NCBI GenBank assembly: GCA_017462265.1
Contig: JAFTRN010000009.1
Span: forward strand, 1-61,502
Length of the DNA stretch: 61,502 bases
Direction of reading: 5' to 3'
Origin: Coprobacter sp.
Lineage (GTDB): Bacteria > Bacteroidota > Bacteroidia > Bacteroidales > UBA11471
In this document: positions 18,675-27,580 of the stretch, piece by piece
How the letters are laid out: each line of letters opens with the position of its first letter
Numbering within the stretch: the first letter of the stretch is position 1
The notes under the pieces: model-generated
Databases searched by the model: none
The model's input: the letters and a program-made list of their open reading frames with translations, nothing else
Told to the model about the DNA's origin: nothing
Position numbers and translations under genes: made by a program

Positions 18675-19670
18675 TCAATCCAATGTTTCGAGCAACTGTC
18701 TTGCCACAGATAATTCTTTGGTTACATCAAAGAACGGATATTTTTCTCGGAAATTTTCGAGTTTAAGAATATTTTGCATTACAAAACAGCGGTAGGCCTC
18801 CCCGTCGGGTGTAAGCTGACGGTGATTCAAGGCCCGACGTAACGCGCCCCACTCCTTACATACGGCACGTGTCGTTTCGTCGAAAAATGTATCGGAGAAG
18901 CGTTGCCACACATACTCCACAGCCTGTGCCGAGGGGTGTGTCATATCCGTATCGTAGAAACGATAATCGCGCAACTCGTCGAGTAGTATCTCATAGGCAG
19001 GGAAATAGACGCACCTATCGGGGAAACGCGACACAAGAGCATCGCTGAATAGTTGTAATGCAGCCTTGCTCAATTGATTGCCATGTGCGCCATCTTTCAA
19101 GTGACGTATGGGACTCACCGTTATCAACACCCTTACCTGCTTGTTGATGGCAAAAAGGCGCGACAATAGAGCAATCCACGTATCGGTCATCTCTTGTACC
19201 GACAATCTCCTACGCTCGAAGCGAGCGGCCGGTAGTTTATGGCAATTCGACACCACGGCTCCGTTCTCTACATCGGTATAAATCCAAGCCGTACCCCACG
19301 TCAATACCAACCAATCGATATGTTCTATCGCCTCCGAGGCCGGTAGGAAACGACCGTTCATTTGGCGGAGAGCCGATACCTCATCGATGTGCGAAAATAG
19401 GGAATGATGCGAAAAACTATGCCATAAATTGCCCGAGCGGAACAAATCGTCGTGTGTAAACGCACGCTTGTCGAGCAATCGCGATAGCGATGTGGCAATA
19501 GAGGCCGGATTATACAATATTCCAAACGGATTTACATCTACCGGGAAATGGTTCTCGGTAAGTCGCGAGCCTATATGCTCGGCAAAACAAGAGCCGAACA
19601 GCATCATACGATGATGATGTGTCACGGCTCCGTGTTGAGGTATAATATGTACAGGTGTGAGCAGTTCCAT
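18675..19670 (-). CDS. GSCFA domain protein
   Basis: 331 aa. The name-giving GSCFAE motif is near residues 26-31 (MMLFGSCFAEHIG), followed by a conserved LWHSFSHHSLFSH block and LVLTWGTAWIY. The family is related to GDSL/SGNH hydrolases, and the GSCFA serine would be the nucleophile. Its substrate is not known to me. There is no signal peptide, so it is probably cytoplasmic. It lies directly upstream of murF-alr (1 bp) and 15 bp after the FKBP gene, so a cell-envelope link is suggested by context only. Confidence 0.85.
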   Translation of the reverse strand: MELLTPVHIIPQHGAVTHHHRMMLFGSCFAEHIGSRLTENHFPVDVNPFGILYNPASIATSLSRLLDKRAFTHDDLFRSGNLWHSFSHHSLFSHIDEVSALRQMNGRFLPASEAIEHIDWLVLTWGTAWIYTDVENGAVVSNCHKLPAARFERRRLSVQEMTDTWIALLSRLFAINKQVRVLITVSPIRHLKDGAHGNQLSKAALQLFSDALVSRFPDRCVYFPAYEILLDELRDYRFYDTDMTHPSAQAVEYVWQRFSDTFFDETTRAVCKEWGALRRALNHRQLTPDGEAYRCFVMQNILKLENFREKYPFFDVTKELSVARQLLETLD

Positions 19671-19685
19671 AATCCTGCCCGTAAC

Positions 19686-20222
19686 TTATTGGCGGGTAAT
19701 CTCCACTAATTTCACATCGAATATCAGTGTCGAATAGGGTTTCACGCCCCCGGTCGATGACGAAGCATACCCCATGTTTTGCGGTATGATGATGCGACAA
19801 GAGTCGCCTACGTGCATACGCTCCATAGCCACGGCCCAACCATCGACCAACGACGAAATTTTTGCCTCCATCGGGTTCGACGGCGATACGTGAGTAGAAT
19901 CAAACACCGTACCATCGATCATTTCGCCTCGATAACATACCTTTACAAAACTGGTATAGTAAGGAGAAACCACACCTTCGCCCCGTGTGTAATAGTGCAT
20001 CAAAATACAACTTGTCGTATCCCAATTGGGCTTTACGACCTCATATTTCAGATTGCCCTCTTCGTCGAGTTCGGCTCTTGCGGCATCAAAATAAGCCACA
20101 TTTTCGTTATTCCATTCGAGGTATTGTGTCACGGTATCTTCCGTATCACTGTCACAACTTACCACCCCTACGAGGAACAGCCCTACCAACATTGAGAGGA
20201 AGATGATTCTTGATTTTTCCAT
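19686..20222 (-). CDS. FKBP-type peptidyl-prolyl isomerase lipoprotein
   Basis: 178 aa. Lipoprotein signal with lipobox VVSC (Cys23). The C-terminal 100 residues form an FKBP fold: VKVCYRGEMIDGTVFDST, WAVAMERMHVGDSCRIIIP, YASSSTGGVKPYSTLIFDVK. It would assist folding of exported proteins from a membrane anchor. Several pocket residues differ from classical FKBPs, so activity may be low. It lies 16 bp after lemA and 15 bp before the GSCFA gene in the glyS operon. Confidence 0.88.
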   Translation of the reverse strand: MEKSRIIFLSMLVGLFLVGVVSCDSDTEDTVTQYLEWNNENVAYFDAARAELDEEGNLKYEVVKPNWDTTSCILMHYYTRGEGVVSPYYTSFVKVCYRGEMIDGTVFDSTHVSPSNPMEAKISSLVDGWAVAMERMHVGDSCRIIIPQNMGYASSSTGGVKPYSTLIFDVKLVEITRQ

Positions 20223-20238
20223 AAAGGGTTGTTTTTTG

Positions 20239-20829
20239 TTAGAAACTTACCACCGGCGCATTCTCGGCTCCGTCGGTTGCCGTGAAAAGAGGTTTCTTTT
20301 CGAAACCGCCCCACGAGGCAACAATCGATGCCGGGAAACGGCGTATCATCACATTGTAGGAGCGCACGGTCTCGGAATATCGGTCACGAGCTACGGTGAT
20401 ACGATTTTCCGTACCCTCCAACTGTGCCTGCAATTCGAGGAAATTCTGATTGGCCTTGAGGTCGGGATATTTTTCCACCGACACCAACAATCTCGACAAT
20501 GCGCTCGATAATTCGCTCTGCGCCGCTTGGAACGCGGCAAGATTTTCGGCGGTAAGGTTATCGGCGCTTATCGACATCTGCGTAGCCTTGGCTCGAGCCG
20601 AGACTACCGCATCGAGGGTAGATTGTTCATGCTCGGCATAACCTTTGACGGTAGCGACGAGATTGGGTATAAGGTCGCTACGACGTTGGTATTGAGCTTC
20701 GACTTTCGACCATTCGGTATCGACAGATTCTTCGGCGGCCACCATGCTGTTGTAGGTACCAATGCACGACATTATGAGCAGGACGACTGCCAATGCCACA
20801 ATGGCCAATACGATATAAATCTTTTTCAT
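20239..20829 (-). CDS. LemA family protein
   Basis: 196 aa from ATG 20829, chosen over an upstream start because it gives the standard MKKIYIVLAIVALAVVLL membrane anchor and a 14-bp gap to glyS. The family signature follows: YNSMVAAEESVDTEWSKVEA, QYQRRSDLIPNLVATVKGYA. The rest is helical coiled coil outside the cytoplasm. IMSC in the anchor could be a lipobox. The molecular role of LemA is not settled. Confidence 0.92.
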   Translation of the reverse strand: MKKIYIVLAIVALAVVLLIMSCIGTYNSMVAAEESVDTEWSKVEAQYQRRSDLIPNLVATVKGYAEHEQSTLDAVVSARAKATQMSISADNLTAENLAAFQAAQSELSSALSRLLVSVEKYPDLKANQNFLELQAQLEGTENRITVARDRYSETVRSYNVMIRRFPASIVASWGGFEKKPLFTATDGAENAPVVSF

Positions 20830-20843
20830 AAGAGTATCTATTA

Positions 20844-22391
20844 TTATTGTGCCACTTTTTGAAGCAACGATTTGATAGATACCTGCTCGCCTATGATTTG
20901 AGCCAAATCGGCGATAGGCACACGTTTCTGCTCCATTGTATCGCGGAAACGTATCGTCACACAATTATCGGTAAGCGTATCGTGATCGACCGTCACGCAG
21001 AAGGGTGTTCCTATAGCATCTTGGCGACGATAGCGTTTTCCGATAGAATCTTTCTCATCGTATTGGCACTTGAAGTCGAAACGCAATGCGTCGATGATTT
21101 CGCGGGCTTTCTCGGGCAGACCATCTTTTTTCACCAACGGCATTACGGCCAATTTCACCGGTGCCAAAGCGGCCGGCAGACGCAATACCACACGGGTATC
21201 ACCACCTTCGAGTTTTTCCTCACAATAGGCGGCGGCCATTATACTCAAGAACATACGATCGACACCGATAGAGGTCTCTATAACGTATGGTACATACGAC
21301 TCGTTGAGTTCGGGATCGAAGTATTGCAGTTTTTTACCCGAATATTTTTCGTGACTACCAAGGTCGAAATTGGTGCGCGAGTGAATACCCTCCACCTCTT
21401 TGAAGCCAAACGGCATTTCAAACTCGATATCGGTAGCGGCATTGGCATAGTGAGCCAACTTGTCGTGGTCGTGGAAACGATATTTGTGATCACCGAGACC
21501 GAGGGCCTTGTGCCATTTGAGACGTGTCTCTTTCCACTTGGCAAACCAAGTAAGCTCCTCTCCGGGGCGTACAAAGAATTGCATTTCCATCTGCTCGAAC
21601 TCACGCATACGGAATATGAACTGACGAGCCACAATCTCATTACGGAAAGCCTTTCCTATCTGAGCTATACCAAAGGGTATGCGCATACGTCCGGTCTTTT
21701 GCACATTGAGATAATTCACAAAAATACCTTGTGCCGTCTCGGGACGTAAATATACTTTCATCGCACCATCGGCGGTAGAACCCATCTCGGTCGAGAACAT
21801 CAAATTGAATTGGCGCACCTCGGTCCAGTTGCGAGTACCGCTCAACGGGCACACAATTTCATAGTCGAGAATGATTTGACGCAACTCGTTGAGATCGTTA
21901 TCGTTCATCGCTTTTGCAAAGCGGGTGTGCAGCTCTTCACGTTTGGCGATATGCTCTTGTACACGAGGATTGGTCTGGCGGAACAGGGCCTCATCGAAGC
22001 TGTCGCCAAAGCGTTTGGCGGCTTTCTCCACCTCTTTTTCTATCTTCTCGTCCATTTTGGCGAGCTGGTCCTCGATGAGTACGTCGGCGCGATAGCGTTT
22101 TTTCGAGTCCTTATTGTCGATCAAGGGGTCGTTAAACGCATCTACGTGACCCGATGCTTTCCATATCGTAGGGTGCATAAAGATGGCCGAGTCGATACCC
22201 ACGATATTCTCGTGAAGCAGTACCATACTATCCCACCAATATTTTTTGATATTGTTTTTCAACTCAACGCCCATCTGACCATAGTCATATACAGCGCTCA
22301 GTCCGTCATATATTTCACTCGATGGAAATACAAATCCATATTCTTTACAATGCGAAATCAGTTTCTTAAAAACGTCGTCTTGTTGTGCCAT
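20844..22391 (-). CDS. glyS: Glycine--tRNA ligase (dimeric class II type)
   Basis: 515 aa from ATG 22391 (MAQQDDVFKKL). It charges tRNA-Gly. Class II motifs are visible: motif 2 around RNEIVARQFIFRMREFEQME and the C-terminal anticodon-binding domain (LAPVKLAVMPLVKKDGLPEK). The single-chain type is like eukaryotic and archaeal GlyRS, not the alpha2beta2 enzyme of many bacteria, and is normal for Bacteroidetes. An in-frame start 51 bases upstream adds a non-conserved leader overlapping the promoter region. It is the first gene of a five-gene operon. Confidence 0.95.
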   Translation of the reverse strand: MAQQDDVFKKLISHCKEYGFVFPSSEIYDGLSAVYDYGQMGVELKNNIKKYWWDSMVLLHENIVGIDSAIFMHPTIWKASGHVDAFNDPLIDNKDSKKRYRADVLIEDQLAKMDEKIEKEVEKAAKRFGDSFDEALFRQTNPRVQEHIAKREELHTRFAKAMNDNDLNELRQIILDYEIVCPLSGTRNWTEVRQFNLMFSTEMGSTADGAMKVYLRPETAQGIFVNYLNVQKTGRMRIPFGIAQIGKAFRNEIVARQFIFRMREFEQMEMQFFVRPGEELTWFAKWKETRLKWHKALGLGDHKYRFHDHDKLAHYANAATDIEFEMPFGFKEVEGIHSRTNFDLGSHEKYSGKKLQYFDPELNESYVPYVIETSIGVDRMFLSIMAAAYCEEKLEGGDTRVVLRLPAALAPVKLAVMPLVKKDGLPEKAREIIDALRFDFKCQYDEKDSIGKRYRRQDAIGTPFCVTVDHDTLTDNCVTIRFRDTMEQKRVPIADLAQIIGEQVSIKSLLQKVAQ

Positions 22392-22439
22392 AATTGTTTT
22401 TTTATTTGTATCGGAGCTTTTTGCTCCACTAATAATCTG

Positions 22440-22478
22440 CAAAGTAAATGATTTTTTCCGATTTAATTTGTATTTTTG
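22440..22478. promoter_or_regulatory. Divergent promoter region of glyS and parC
   Basis: Minus-strand TTACTTTG (22440-22447) lies 48 bp before glyS and is close to TAnnTTTG. Plus-strand TATTTTTG (22471-22478) matches TAnnTTTG and precedes parC. Clear -33 boxes were not seen for either. Confidence 0.4.
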
Positions 22479-22541
22479 CGGGAGGTTCTCACTTTTATAG
22501 GCATAAAAATGTTAAAAGAGGGGCCTATACCTCAAAATTAT

Positions 22542-22570
22542 AGGAACTGTTTCGAATTTTCTTGAAAAAT
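22542..22570. repeat. Dispersed repeat, copy C (inverted)
   Basis: AGGAACTGTTTCGAATTTTC followed by TTGAAAAAT is the reverse complement of the terminal block seen at 211-243 and 15941-15974, with a few changes. It lies in the parC leader, between the -7 box and the ATG, so it would be transcribed as 5' UTR. Confidence 0.5.
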
Positions 22571-22631
22571 CGGGAACAGTAGCACAAAAAAAGGAATCAA
22601 AAACAACATCTAAATCTATACCGGCAAAAAT

Positions 22632-25271
22632 ATGAGCGACGAAACAAAAGAGCCTTTCATCGACGACGAAATGACAGAGCAAGAAACCACCCCCACGAAA
22701 CAACCTTCATTTCTCTCGGGGAGCGCGAATTCCGACAACAAAATCACGCTGTCGGGTATGTATCAGAGTTGGTTTCTCGACTTTGCTTCTTATGTAATAC
22801 TACAACGTGCAGTGCCGCATATCGACGACGGATTGAAACCCGTGCAACGTCGTATCCTGCACGTAATGAAACGCATGGAAGATGGTCGCCACAACAAGGT
22901 AGCAAGTATCGTGGGCGAAACCATGAAATACCACCCCCACGGCGACTCCTCGATATATGGTGCTCTCGTGACGCTGGGGCAAAAAGAGATGCTCATCGAC
23001 TGCCAAGGTAACTGGGGCAACATACTCACCGGTGCCAGCGCCGCTGCCGGTCGTTACATCGAGGCTCGTCTCACAAAATTTGCATTGGAGACCCTTTACA
23101 GTCCCAAAATCACCGATTGGCGACCATCTTACGACGGTCGCAATAAAGAGCCTATCACCCTGCCGGTAAAATTTCCATTGTTGCTCGCCCAGGGTACCGA
23201 GGGTATCGGCTACACCCTGTCGGTAGATATTCTTCCGCACAACTTCACCGAGCTGATCGACGCCTCCATCGCCTACTTACGTGGCGAGGAGTTCCAGCTG
23301 TTCCCCGACTTCCAGACTGGCGGTCTCATCGACGTATCCCGCTATAACGATGGGCGCCGGGGCGGCATGGTAAAGGTTCGCGCCAAAATAGAGAAGCGTG
23401 ACCAACGCACACTCGTCATCACCGAGATTCCTTACCGGGAAACCAGTTCATCTATTATCAGTTCGATAGAGGCGGCCAATGATAAAGGCAAAATCAAAAT
23501 CAATAAAAAAATCGACAATATCACCACCGACCATGCCGAGATAGTAATACACTTGCAGGCCGGTACCTCATCGGACAAGACCATCGACGCGCTCTACGCC
23601 TTCACCAAATGCGAGGTAAAGATATGGCCCATCTGTTGCGTTATCTGCGACAACAAGCCTCTATTCTTGTCGGTAAGCGATGTGTTACGACACAATACCG
23701 ATCGCACGATGTCACTCCTCCAACAAGAGTTGCAATTACAACGCGAGGAATTGTACGAGTCGCTTCTCTTCCTCTCCCTCGAAAAAATATTCATAGAGGA
23801 ACGTATCTACAAAGACAAGGAATACGAAAACAGCGCCACGCCCGATGAAGCCATCGCCCACATCGACAAGAGACTTACGCCTTTCAAGAAACTATTCTTG
23901 CGCGAAATTACCCGCGAAGACATAGAACAGTTGATGGAGATAAAGATGAAACGTATCATCAAATACAATTCAGACAAGACCGAGCAGCAAATCGCTGCCA
24001 TCAAAGGCGATATAGAGGAATGCGATAACAACATCGCGCACATCGTCGATTTCACCATACGATGGTACGAACACCTCAAAAGCAAATATGGCGACGCGTT
24101 CCCGCGACGTACCGTCATACGCAACTTCGACTCCATCGAAGCCACAAAAGTGGCCGAGGCCAACGAAAAGCTATATATCAATCGTGAAGAAGGCTTCATA
24201 GGTACCGGGCTCAAACGCGATGAGTTTGTATGCAACTGCTCCGACATCGACGACATCATCATCTTCTATAAAGATGGTAAATACAAAATCGTGAAAGTAA
24301 GCGAAAAGATGTTCGTGGGCAAAAATATTCTCTACATCAACGTATTCAAGCGTAACGACAATCGCACCATATACAATGTGATATACCGCAACGGAAAAGG
24401 TGGCTTGCACTATATCAAGCGTTTTGCCGTGACGGGCATCACCCGCAACAAAGAGTATGACCTCACACAAGGTGAGCCGGGCAGCCGCGTCGTGTACTTC
24501 ACCGCCAACCCCAACGGTGAAGCCGAAATCATAAAAGTGACCTTCAAACCGAAACTTCGACAGAAAGCGACGTTCATGGAAAAGAACTTCGGTGACATCG
24601 CTATCAAAGGTCGCCAGTCGATGGGCAACATACTCACCCGCAACGATATAGAACGCATACGCCTCAAAGAGCAAGGCGGCTCTACGCTGGGCGGTCGCAA
24701 GGTTTGGTTCGATCACGACGTGCTCCGTCTCAACTACGATGGAAGGGGCGAATATCTCGGAGAGTTCCACAACGGTGAACAGATATTGGTCATATTGAAA
24801 GATGGTAATTACTACACCACCACGTTCGATGCCGGAAATCATTACGATACCAATATTCTCATCATCGAGAAATTCGATGCCGGACGTTGTTGGACCGTCG
24901 CCCTATATGATGCCGACCAGAAATACCACTATCTCAAACGTTTCATGTTCGAGTCTTCACAGAAAAAACATAGTTTCCTCGGTGAAAACCCCAACTCGAA
25001 ACTATTACTGCTCAGCAAAGAGGCTTATCCCCGTATAGAGGTGAAATTCGGCGGAAGCGACGCTTTCAGAGAGCCGCTAATCATCGAGGCGGCCGACTTC
25101 ATCGGTATAAAGAGTTTCCACGCTCGAGGTAAACGTCTCACCACATACGCGGTCGATACCATTACCGAGTTGGAGCCTACACGACACGAGGAGCCGCTAC
25201 CCGAACCCGAAACGAGCAATGAACCCGAAGGTCCGACGATCGATGAGAACGGACAGAAATCACTCTTCTGA
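22632..25271 (+). CDS. parC: DNA topoisomerase IV subunit A
   Basis: 879 aa. Type IIA topoisomerase breakage-reunion subunit: QRRILHVMKRMEDGRHNKVA, HPHGDSSIYGALV, and catalytic Tyr142 in AAAGRYIEARL. The C-terminal half is a beta-propeller-like DNA-binding region ending in an acidic, Pro/Glu-rich tail. The GyrA-box typical of gyrase is not evident, so ParC is favoured over GyrA. The parE partner is not in the window. Next gene starts one base after the stop. Confidence 0.88.
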   Translation: MSDETKEPFIDDEMTEQETTPTKQPSFLSGSANSDNKITLSGMYQSWFLDFASYVILQRAVPHIDDGLKPVQRRILHVMKRMEDGRHNKVASIVGETMKYHPHGDSSIYGALVTLGQKEMLIDCQGNWGNILTGASAAAGRYIEARLTKFALETLYSPKITDWRPSYDGRNKEPITLPVKFPLLLAQGTEGIGYTLSVDILPHNFTELIDASIAYLRGEEFQLFPDFQTGGLIDVSRYNDGRRGGMVKVRAKIEKRDQRTLVITEIPYRETSSSIISSIEAANDKGKIKINKKIDNITTDHAEIVIHLQAGTSSDKTIDALYAFTKCEVKIWPICCVICDNKPLFLSVSDVLRHNTDRTMSLLQQELQLQREELYESLLFLSLEKIFIEERIYKDKEYENSATPDEAIAHIDKRLTPFKKLFLREITREDIEQLMEIKMKRIIKYNSDKTEQQIAAIKGDIEECDNNIAHIVDFTIRWYEHLKSKYGDAFPRRTVIRNFDSIEATKVAEANEKLYINREEGFIGTGLKRDEFVCNCSDIDDIIIFYKDGKYKIVKVSEKMFVGKNILYINVFKRNDNRTIYNVIYRNGKGGLHYIKRFAVTGITRNKEYDLTQGEPGSRVVYFTANPNGEAEIIKVTFKPKLRQKATFMEKNFGDIAIKGRQSMGNILTRNDIERIRLKEQGGSTLGGRKVWFDHDVLRLNYDGRGEYLGEFHNGEQILVILKDGNYYTTTFDAGNHYDTNILIIEKFDAGRCWTVALYDADQKYHYLKRFMFESSQKKHSFLGENPNSKLLLLSKEAYPRIEVKFGGSDAFREPLIIEAADFIGIKSFHARGKRLTTYAVDTITELEPTRHEEPLPEPETSNEPEGPTIDENGQKSLF

Positions 25272-25272
25272 T

Positions 25273-26127
25273 ATGACCGGCAGGCTCTGCGCCATACTAT
25301 CGATATTATTTCTCGCCCTGGGCTATATCCGGGCTCAAGAACCGAAGAGAGACACGACAGCCGTGAAACTCGGGCGACCGATATTCTCATCGGTTTCCTT
25401 CAGCACGGGCCGAGCCAATATGCACGACGACTATCTGTCGCTCAACAACTACCGGGGCTGGGAGTTGGGACTACTCTACGAGCATATGCGTGTGGCCTCG
25501 TATGGCGAGGGACGCTGGGTGTTGCGACATAGGCTCGATGTGGACGCTGCCAAAGGCTTGAATATGTCGCGCAACGGAGAGATGATTGCCGCCTCGGTGG
25601 CCTACACGCATGGACAATTATATACATGGAAGTTCCCCTGCGGTATAAACATACGGAGCGGTGCAGAGATAGCTCTATCGGGCGGTGCTCTTTACTGCCC
25701 CGGGAATTCGAATAATCCGGCCACGGCCAAACTGAATATCGCCATCGGTCTGAGCGAAATGATTTCGTACACATGGCACATCAATCGCCTACCTATCACA
25801 TTTCGATACCACATGTCGTTGCCCGTCATCGGCGCCTTTTTCTCTCCGGCCTTCGGTGAGAGCTATTACGAAATGTTCTACCCGGGAAACACCCGAGGTA
25901 TATTCAACTGTGGTGCTTGGCACAACCGATTCGACATGGGCAATCTCATTACCATAGATATACCGCTCGGCCGACACGCGTTGCGCATCGGATACGACAA
26001 TCGCATACGTACCTCACGAGCCGACCACACCCGATACTTTCACTACAGCAACGCATTCCTTATAGGACTATCCACCCCCATAGGACGTACGGCATCACGT
26101 CCCAATACACTATCGCCGTTCTATTGA
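25273..26127 (+). CDS. Exported DUF3316 family protein
   Basis: 284 aa from ATG 25273, giving a signal peptide ending GYIRA|Q; the upstream in-frame ATG lies inside parC and lacks a signal. The mature protein is beta-rich (YLSLNNYRGWELGLLYEHMR), consistent with DUF3316 and perhaps an outer-membrane barrel or beta sandwich. No catalytic residues stand out. It follows parC by 1 bp and precedes the S41 gene by 1 bp, so translation is probably coupled. Confidence 0.75.
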   Translation: MTGRLCAILSILFLALGYIRAQEPKRDTTAVKLGRPIFSSVSFSTGRANMHDDYLSLNNYRGWELGLLYEHMRVASYGEGRWVLRHRLDVDAAKGLNMSRNGEMIAASVAYTHGQLYTWKFPCGINIRSGAEIALSGGALYCPGNSNNPATAKLNIAIGLSEMISYTWHINRLPITFRYHMSLPVIGAFFSPAFGESYYEMFYPGNTRGIFNCGAWHNRFDMGNLITIDIPLGRHALRIGYDNRIRTSRADHTRYFHYSNAFLIGLSTPIGRTASRPNTLSPFY

Positions 26128-26128
26128 T

Positions 26129-27163
26129 ATGAAACAACTACGCCACATATTATCGAGCCTGTTGTGCGGCATCATCACCACGATATCACTCACGGCGTGC
26201 AACCCCGACGAGGAATTTCACGATACGCCCTATGGCAACTTCGACGCTCTATGGACGATACTTGATGAGCGATACTGCTTTTTCGCCTTCAAAAATATCG
26301 ATTGGGACGACATACGCACCCGCTATCGTGCCCGGCTGGCCGACAACATGACCGACAAAGAATTGTTCGGCGTACTCGCGGAAATGCTCTACGAGTTGCA
26401 AGATGGGCACGTAAACCTCTATACCCCGTTCGACGTGGCCCGTTATTGGGCTTGGTTCGAGGAATACCCCACCAATTTCGACAAAGAGCTGGTAATGAAA
26501 AACTACTTGCGACAACCCGACTATCAGATTGCAGCTTCGCTCTATTATCGCGTGCTCGACGATTGCAATATAGGCTACATCTATTACGGCAGCTTCTCGA
26601 GCGGAGTGGGCGATGGCAATCTCGACGAGGTATTGCTCGCCTTTGCCACTTGCGACGGCATAATCATAGATGTACGCGACAACGGAGGCGGCCAGCTATC
26701 TACCGCCCAACGTATTGCCGCCCGATTTACCACCGACGATTTCGTCAGCGGCTATATACGACACAAAACCGGTCCCGGGCACGAAGATTTTTCCGACCTC
26801 TATCCCATAGAGCAGAAGAGTGCCGACGAAAATCGTATGCACTATGCCAAACCGGTAGCCATACTCAGCAACCGAGGCTGTTACAGCGCTACAAACGATT
26901 TCATATCTGTAATGAAAAATCTGCCTCAGGTGGCTATCATAGGCGATCGCACCGGTGGCGGCAGCGGACTGCCCTTCTCCTCGGAATTGCCCAATGGCTG
27001 GTCGGTACGCTTCTCGGCCTGTCCCATGTACAACACCGATATGCAACAGACCGAGTTCGGTATAGAGCCCACTATCGCTGTCGCCCTCACACCCGACGAT
27101 GTTGCCAATGGCATCGATACCATTATCGAACGAGCCAAACAATGGATTCTCACTGGAGAATAA
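26129..27163 (+). CDS. S41 family peptidase, lipoprotein
   Basis: 344 aa. Lipoprotein signal with lipobox LTAC. The N-terminal helical part (LWTILDERYCFFAFKNIDWD) and the S41 core (CDGIIIDVRDNGGGQLSTAQ) are clear. The probable nucleophile is Ser in NRGCYSATNDF, followed by GDRTGGGSGLPFSSELPNGW. No PDZ domain is visible between the two parts, unlike CtpA. It is anchored outside the inner membrane and its substrate is unknown. Third gene of the parC run. Confidence 0.87.
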   Translation: MKQLRHILSSLLCGIITTISLTACNPDEEFHDTPYGNFDALWTILDERYCFFAFKNIDWDDIRTRYRARLADNMTDKELFGVLAEMLYELQDGHVNLYTPFDVARYWAWFEEYPTNFDKELVMKNYLRQPDYQIAASLYYRVLDDCNIGYIYYGSFSSGVGDGNLDEVLLAFATCDGIIIDVRDNGGGQLSTAQRIAARFTTDDFVSGYIRHKTGPGHEDFSDLYPIEQKSADENRMHYAKPVAILSNRGCYSATNDFISVMKNLPQVAIIGDRTGGGSGLPFSSELPNGWSVRFSACPMYNTDMQQTEFGIEPTIAVALTPDDVANGIDTIIERAKQWILTGE

Positions 27164-27173
27164 TCGATATTTT

Positions 27174-27272
27174 TTAATATTGGTGTCCGATAAAAGTAAA
27201 TCCGTGCCGCAGTGAGGAAATAGCACAAACTATAACGAGACAAGCCAATGTCAGTAATTTGTATGTGTTCAT
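27174..27272 (-). CDS. Possible 32-residue membrane peptide
   Basis: ATG at 27272 opens MNTYKLLTLACLVIVCAISS and the frame closes after GFTFIGHQY at 27174. Residues 5-20 would form one transmembrane segment or a signal peptide. It lies in the otherwise empty gap between the S41 and TM2 genes, antisense to both. The last codons overlap the recurrent GGTGTCC motif, so the frame could be an accident of that repeat. No promoter was identified. The rest of 27164-27580 holds an AT-rich stretch with a partial dispersed-repeat copy near 27371-27393 and the TM2 promoter. Confidence 0.3.
   Translation of the reverse strand: MNTYKLLTLACLVIVCAISSLRHGFTFIGHQY
27176..27194 (+). repeat. Recurrent short intergenic motif (TTGGTGTCCGATAA type)
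   Basis: AATATTGGTGTCCGATAAA lies 13 bp after the S41 stop. Related copies are at 169-186 (opposite strand), 1606-1620 and 28321-28339, all just downstream of genes or terminators and never inside a real gene. Confidence 0.45.
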
Positions 27273-27469
27273 AACTTTAATGTTTTGTAATTTCAACCAT
27301 TTGCAACGATGCGTTTTTATAAAATAAATTGCCACGGAGTTGATAATTACACGTGAAACTAAAAATCTTTTTCAAGAAAATTTACTAAAACAGACATTTG
27401 GCCTCCATAAAATTCAGTTAGTTTCTAAAAATTTTATCAAGAAATGTAAATTATTTCTATTTTATATTA

Positions 27470-27477
27470 TAACTTTG
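27470..27477 (+). promoter_or_regulatory. -7 box of the TM2/DUF2752 operon
   Basis: TAACTTTG matches TAnnTTTG; no clear TTTG at -33. It leaves a leader of about 100 nt, with possible pairing of GAGCCTC (27515) and GAGGCTT (27549) and a 14-codon frame at 27494-27538. Confidence 0.45.
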
Positions 27478-27580
27478 CGTCAATAATGGTGATATGAATA
27501 TTATATTTCATTGGAGCCTCTCACCATATCAATACTAACGGTTCTTTTGAGGCTTAAGGAGCCACTTTATCAGAACTGCT

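Noticed and set aside
26302..27177. 291-codon Arg-rich frame overlapping the S41 gene
   Set aside because: Very high Arg/His content with no domain; the S41 frame has a lipobox and catalytic motifs.
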